Positions 12,641-13,053 of a DNA stretch of 13,053 nt are shown one piece after another. Position 1 is the first letter of the stretch. Each line of letters begins with the position of its first letter. Below the pieces are notes generated by a model. That model did no database searches and was not told the DNA's origin. It was given only the letters and a program-made list of their open reading frames with translations. The DNA is taken from NCBI GenBank assembly GCA_002427535.1, contig DIRK01000013.1:1-13053 (forward strand). The letters are read 5' to 3'. The translations under genes and the position numbers were made by a program. Source of the DNA: Mageeibacillus sp. UBA5438 (GTDB lineage Bacteria > Bacillota > Clostridia > Saccharofermentanales > DTU023).

Positions 12641-13053
12641 CGGCAAAAAAGATATATACGCGACCTGTCATGTCTGCTGGCGCCAATGCCGCATTAAGGA
12701 AGGCGGCCTGGGTTACTGCCGTGCACGCACGGTGAAGGACGGCGTGGTGATCCCGGAAAGCTACGGTAAATTGACAAGTCTTGCGCTTGATCCCATCGAG
12801 AAAAAACCGCTGTCCTTTTTCCACCCCGGCACCATGATTTTGTCCGCGGGAAGTTATGGCTGCAATATGGCCTGCCCCTTTTGCCAAAATTATGAGATCG
12901 CAAAGGAAGCCGCCGCTTCCCGCCACACGATTGAGGTCGGCCCCAAGGCGCTCGTGAAAAAGGCGCTCGCCTTGAAAGATCGGGGGAACATGGGGATCGC
13001 ATTCACCTATAACGAACCGCTTGTCGGCTATGAATACATCCGCGACACCGCGA
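12630..13053 (+). CDS. amrS: AmmeMemoRadiSam system radical SAM enzyme, 5' part
   Basis: Only the first 141 codons lie in the window; the gene runs off the right edge. It starts with a Cys cluster C13-x2-C16-x3-C20-x9-C30, a zinc-ribbon-like or extra metal site characteristic of this enzyme, and then YGKLTSLALDPIEKKPL (45-61), a stretch I recognise from the family. The radical SAM motif is C78-x3-C82-x2-C85 (GCNMACPFCQN), which binds the 4Fe-4S cluster that cleaves S-adenosylmethionine. AFTYNEPLV (128-136) resembles the SAM-binding strand of PflA-like activases. The start at 12630 has AAGGA five bases upstream and overlaps the AMMECR1 stop by 11 bases. The substrate is unknown. Confidence 0.9.
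   Translation, partial: MKDNGKKDIYATCHVCWRQCRIKEGGLGYCRARTVKDGVVIPESYGKLTSLALDPIEKKPLSFFHPGTMILSAGSYGCNMACPFCQNYEIAKEAAASRHTIEVGPKALVKKALALKDRGNMGIAFTYNEPLVGYEYIRDTA

Noticed and set aside
1..13053. CRISPR arrays, tRNA or rRNA genes, insertion sequences, prophage or defence genes
   Set aside because: No repeated spacers, cloverleaf sequences, transposase or integrase motifs were seen on either strand.

Overview
The window reads as a chromosomal segment of a Gram-positive anaerobe, most likely a Clostridia-like Firmicute of roughly balanced GC. The reasons are several predicted lipoproteins with classical lipoboxes, strong AGGAGG-type ribosome binding sites, GTG and TTG starts, short overlaps between co-directional genes, and a partner-gene set (AMMECR1, LigB/MEMO-like protein, radical SAM enzyme) that is common in anaerobic bacteria and archaea. 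This placement is inference from gene content. I see no rRNA, tRNA, insertion sequence, phage gene or CRISPR array.

Region 1 (about 1-4021, + strand) looks like an envelope and lipid block. It holds a TMEM164/YwaF-type multi-pass membrane protein with a conserved-looking Cys/His pair, an overlapping PAP2-superfamily lipid phosphatase, a lipoprotein of unknown function built from two tandem copies of one module, a cyclophilin-type peptidyl-prolyl isomerase lipoprotein, and a sugar-transfer-associated ATP-grasp enzyme. A lipoprotein polysaccharide deacetylase (4026-4976, - strand) converges on the ATP-grasp gene with only 4 bases between the stop codons.

Region 2 (5108-8823, + strand) is a tight operon: a lipoprotein substrate-binding protein, a single polypeptide that fuses an ABC permease to its ATPase, a Cys-rich DUF1847 protein, and a Maf nucleotide pyrophosphatase. 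The promoter has near-consensus spacing. An inverted repeat lies across its spacer, and a stem-loop starts at the predicted transcript 5' end. The import substrate cannot be read from the sequence.

Region 3 (8791-10332, - strand) is a tandem pair of TauE/SafE membrane permeases of exactly equal length; the distal one overlaps maf tail to tail by 33 bases. The 143-base divergent gap at 10333-10475 is dense with repeats and alternative hairpins. It faces a + strand gene for a stand-alone trigger-factor C-terminal-like protein.

Region 4 (11286 to the window end, + strand) is an AmmeMemoRadiSam system: a LigB/MEMO-like protein, AMMECR1, and a radical SAM enzyme cut off by the window edge. Its leader can fold so that the first Shine-Dalgarno sequence is fully paired. 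The biochemical role of this three-protein system is not settled, which makes it, with the fused transporter/DUF1847 operon and the TMEM164-like/PAP2 pair, the most interesting content here. I did not find a clearly new defence or mobile system.
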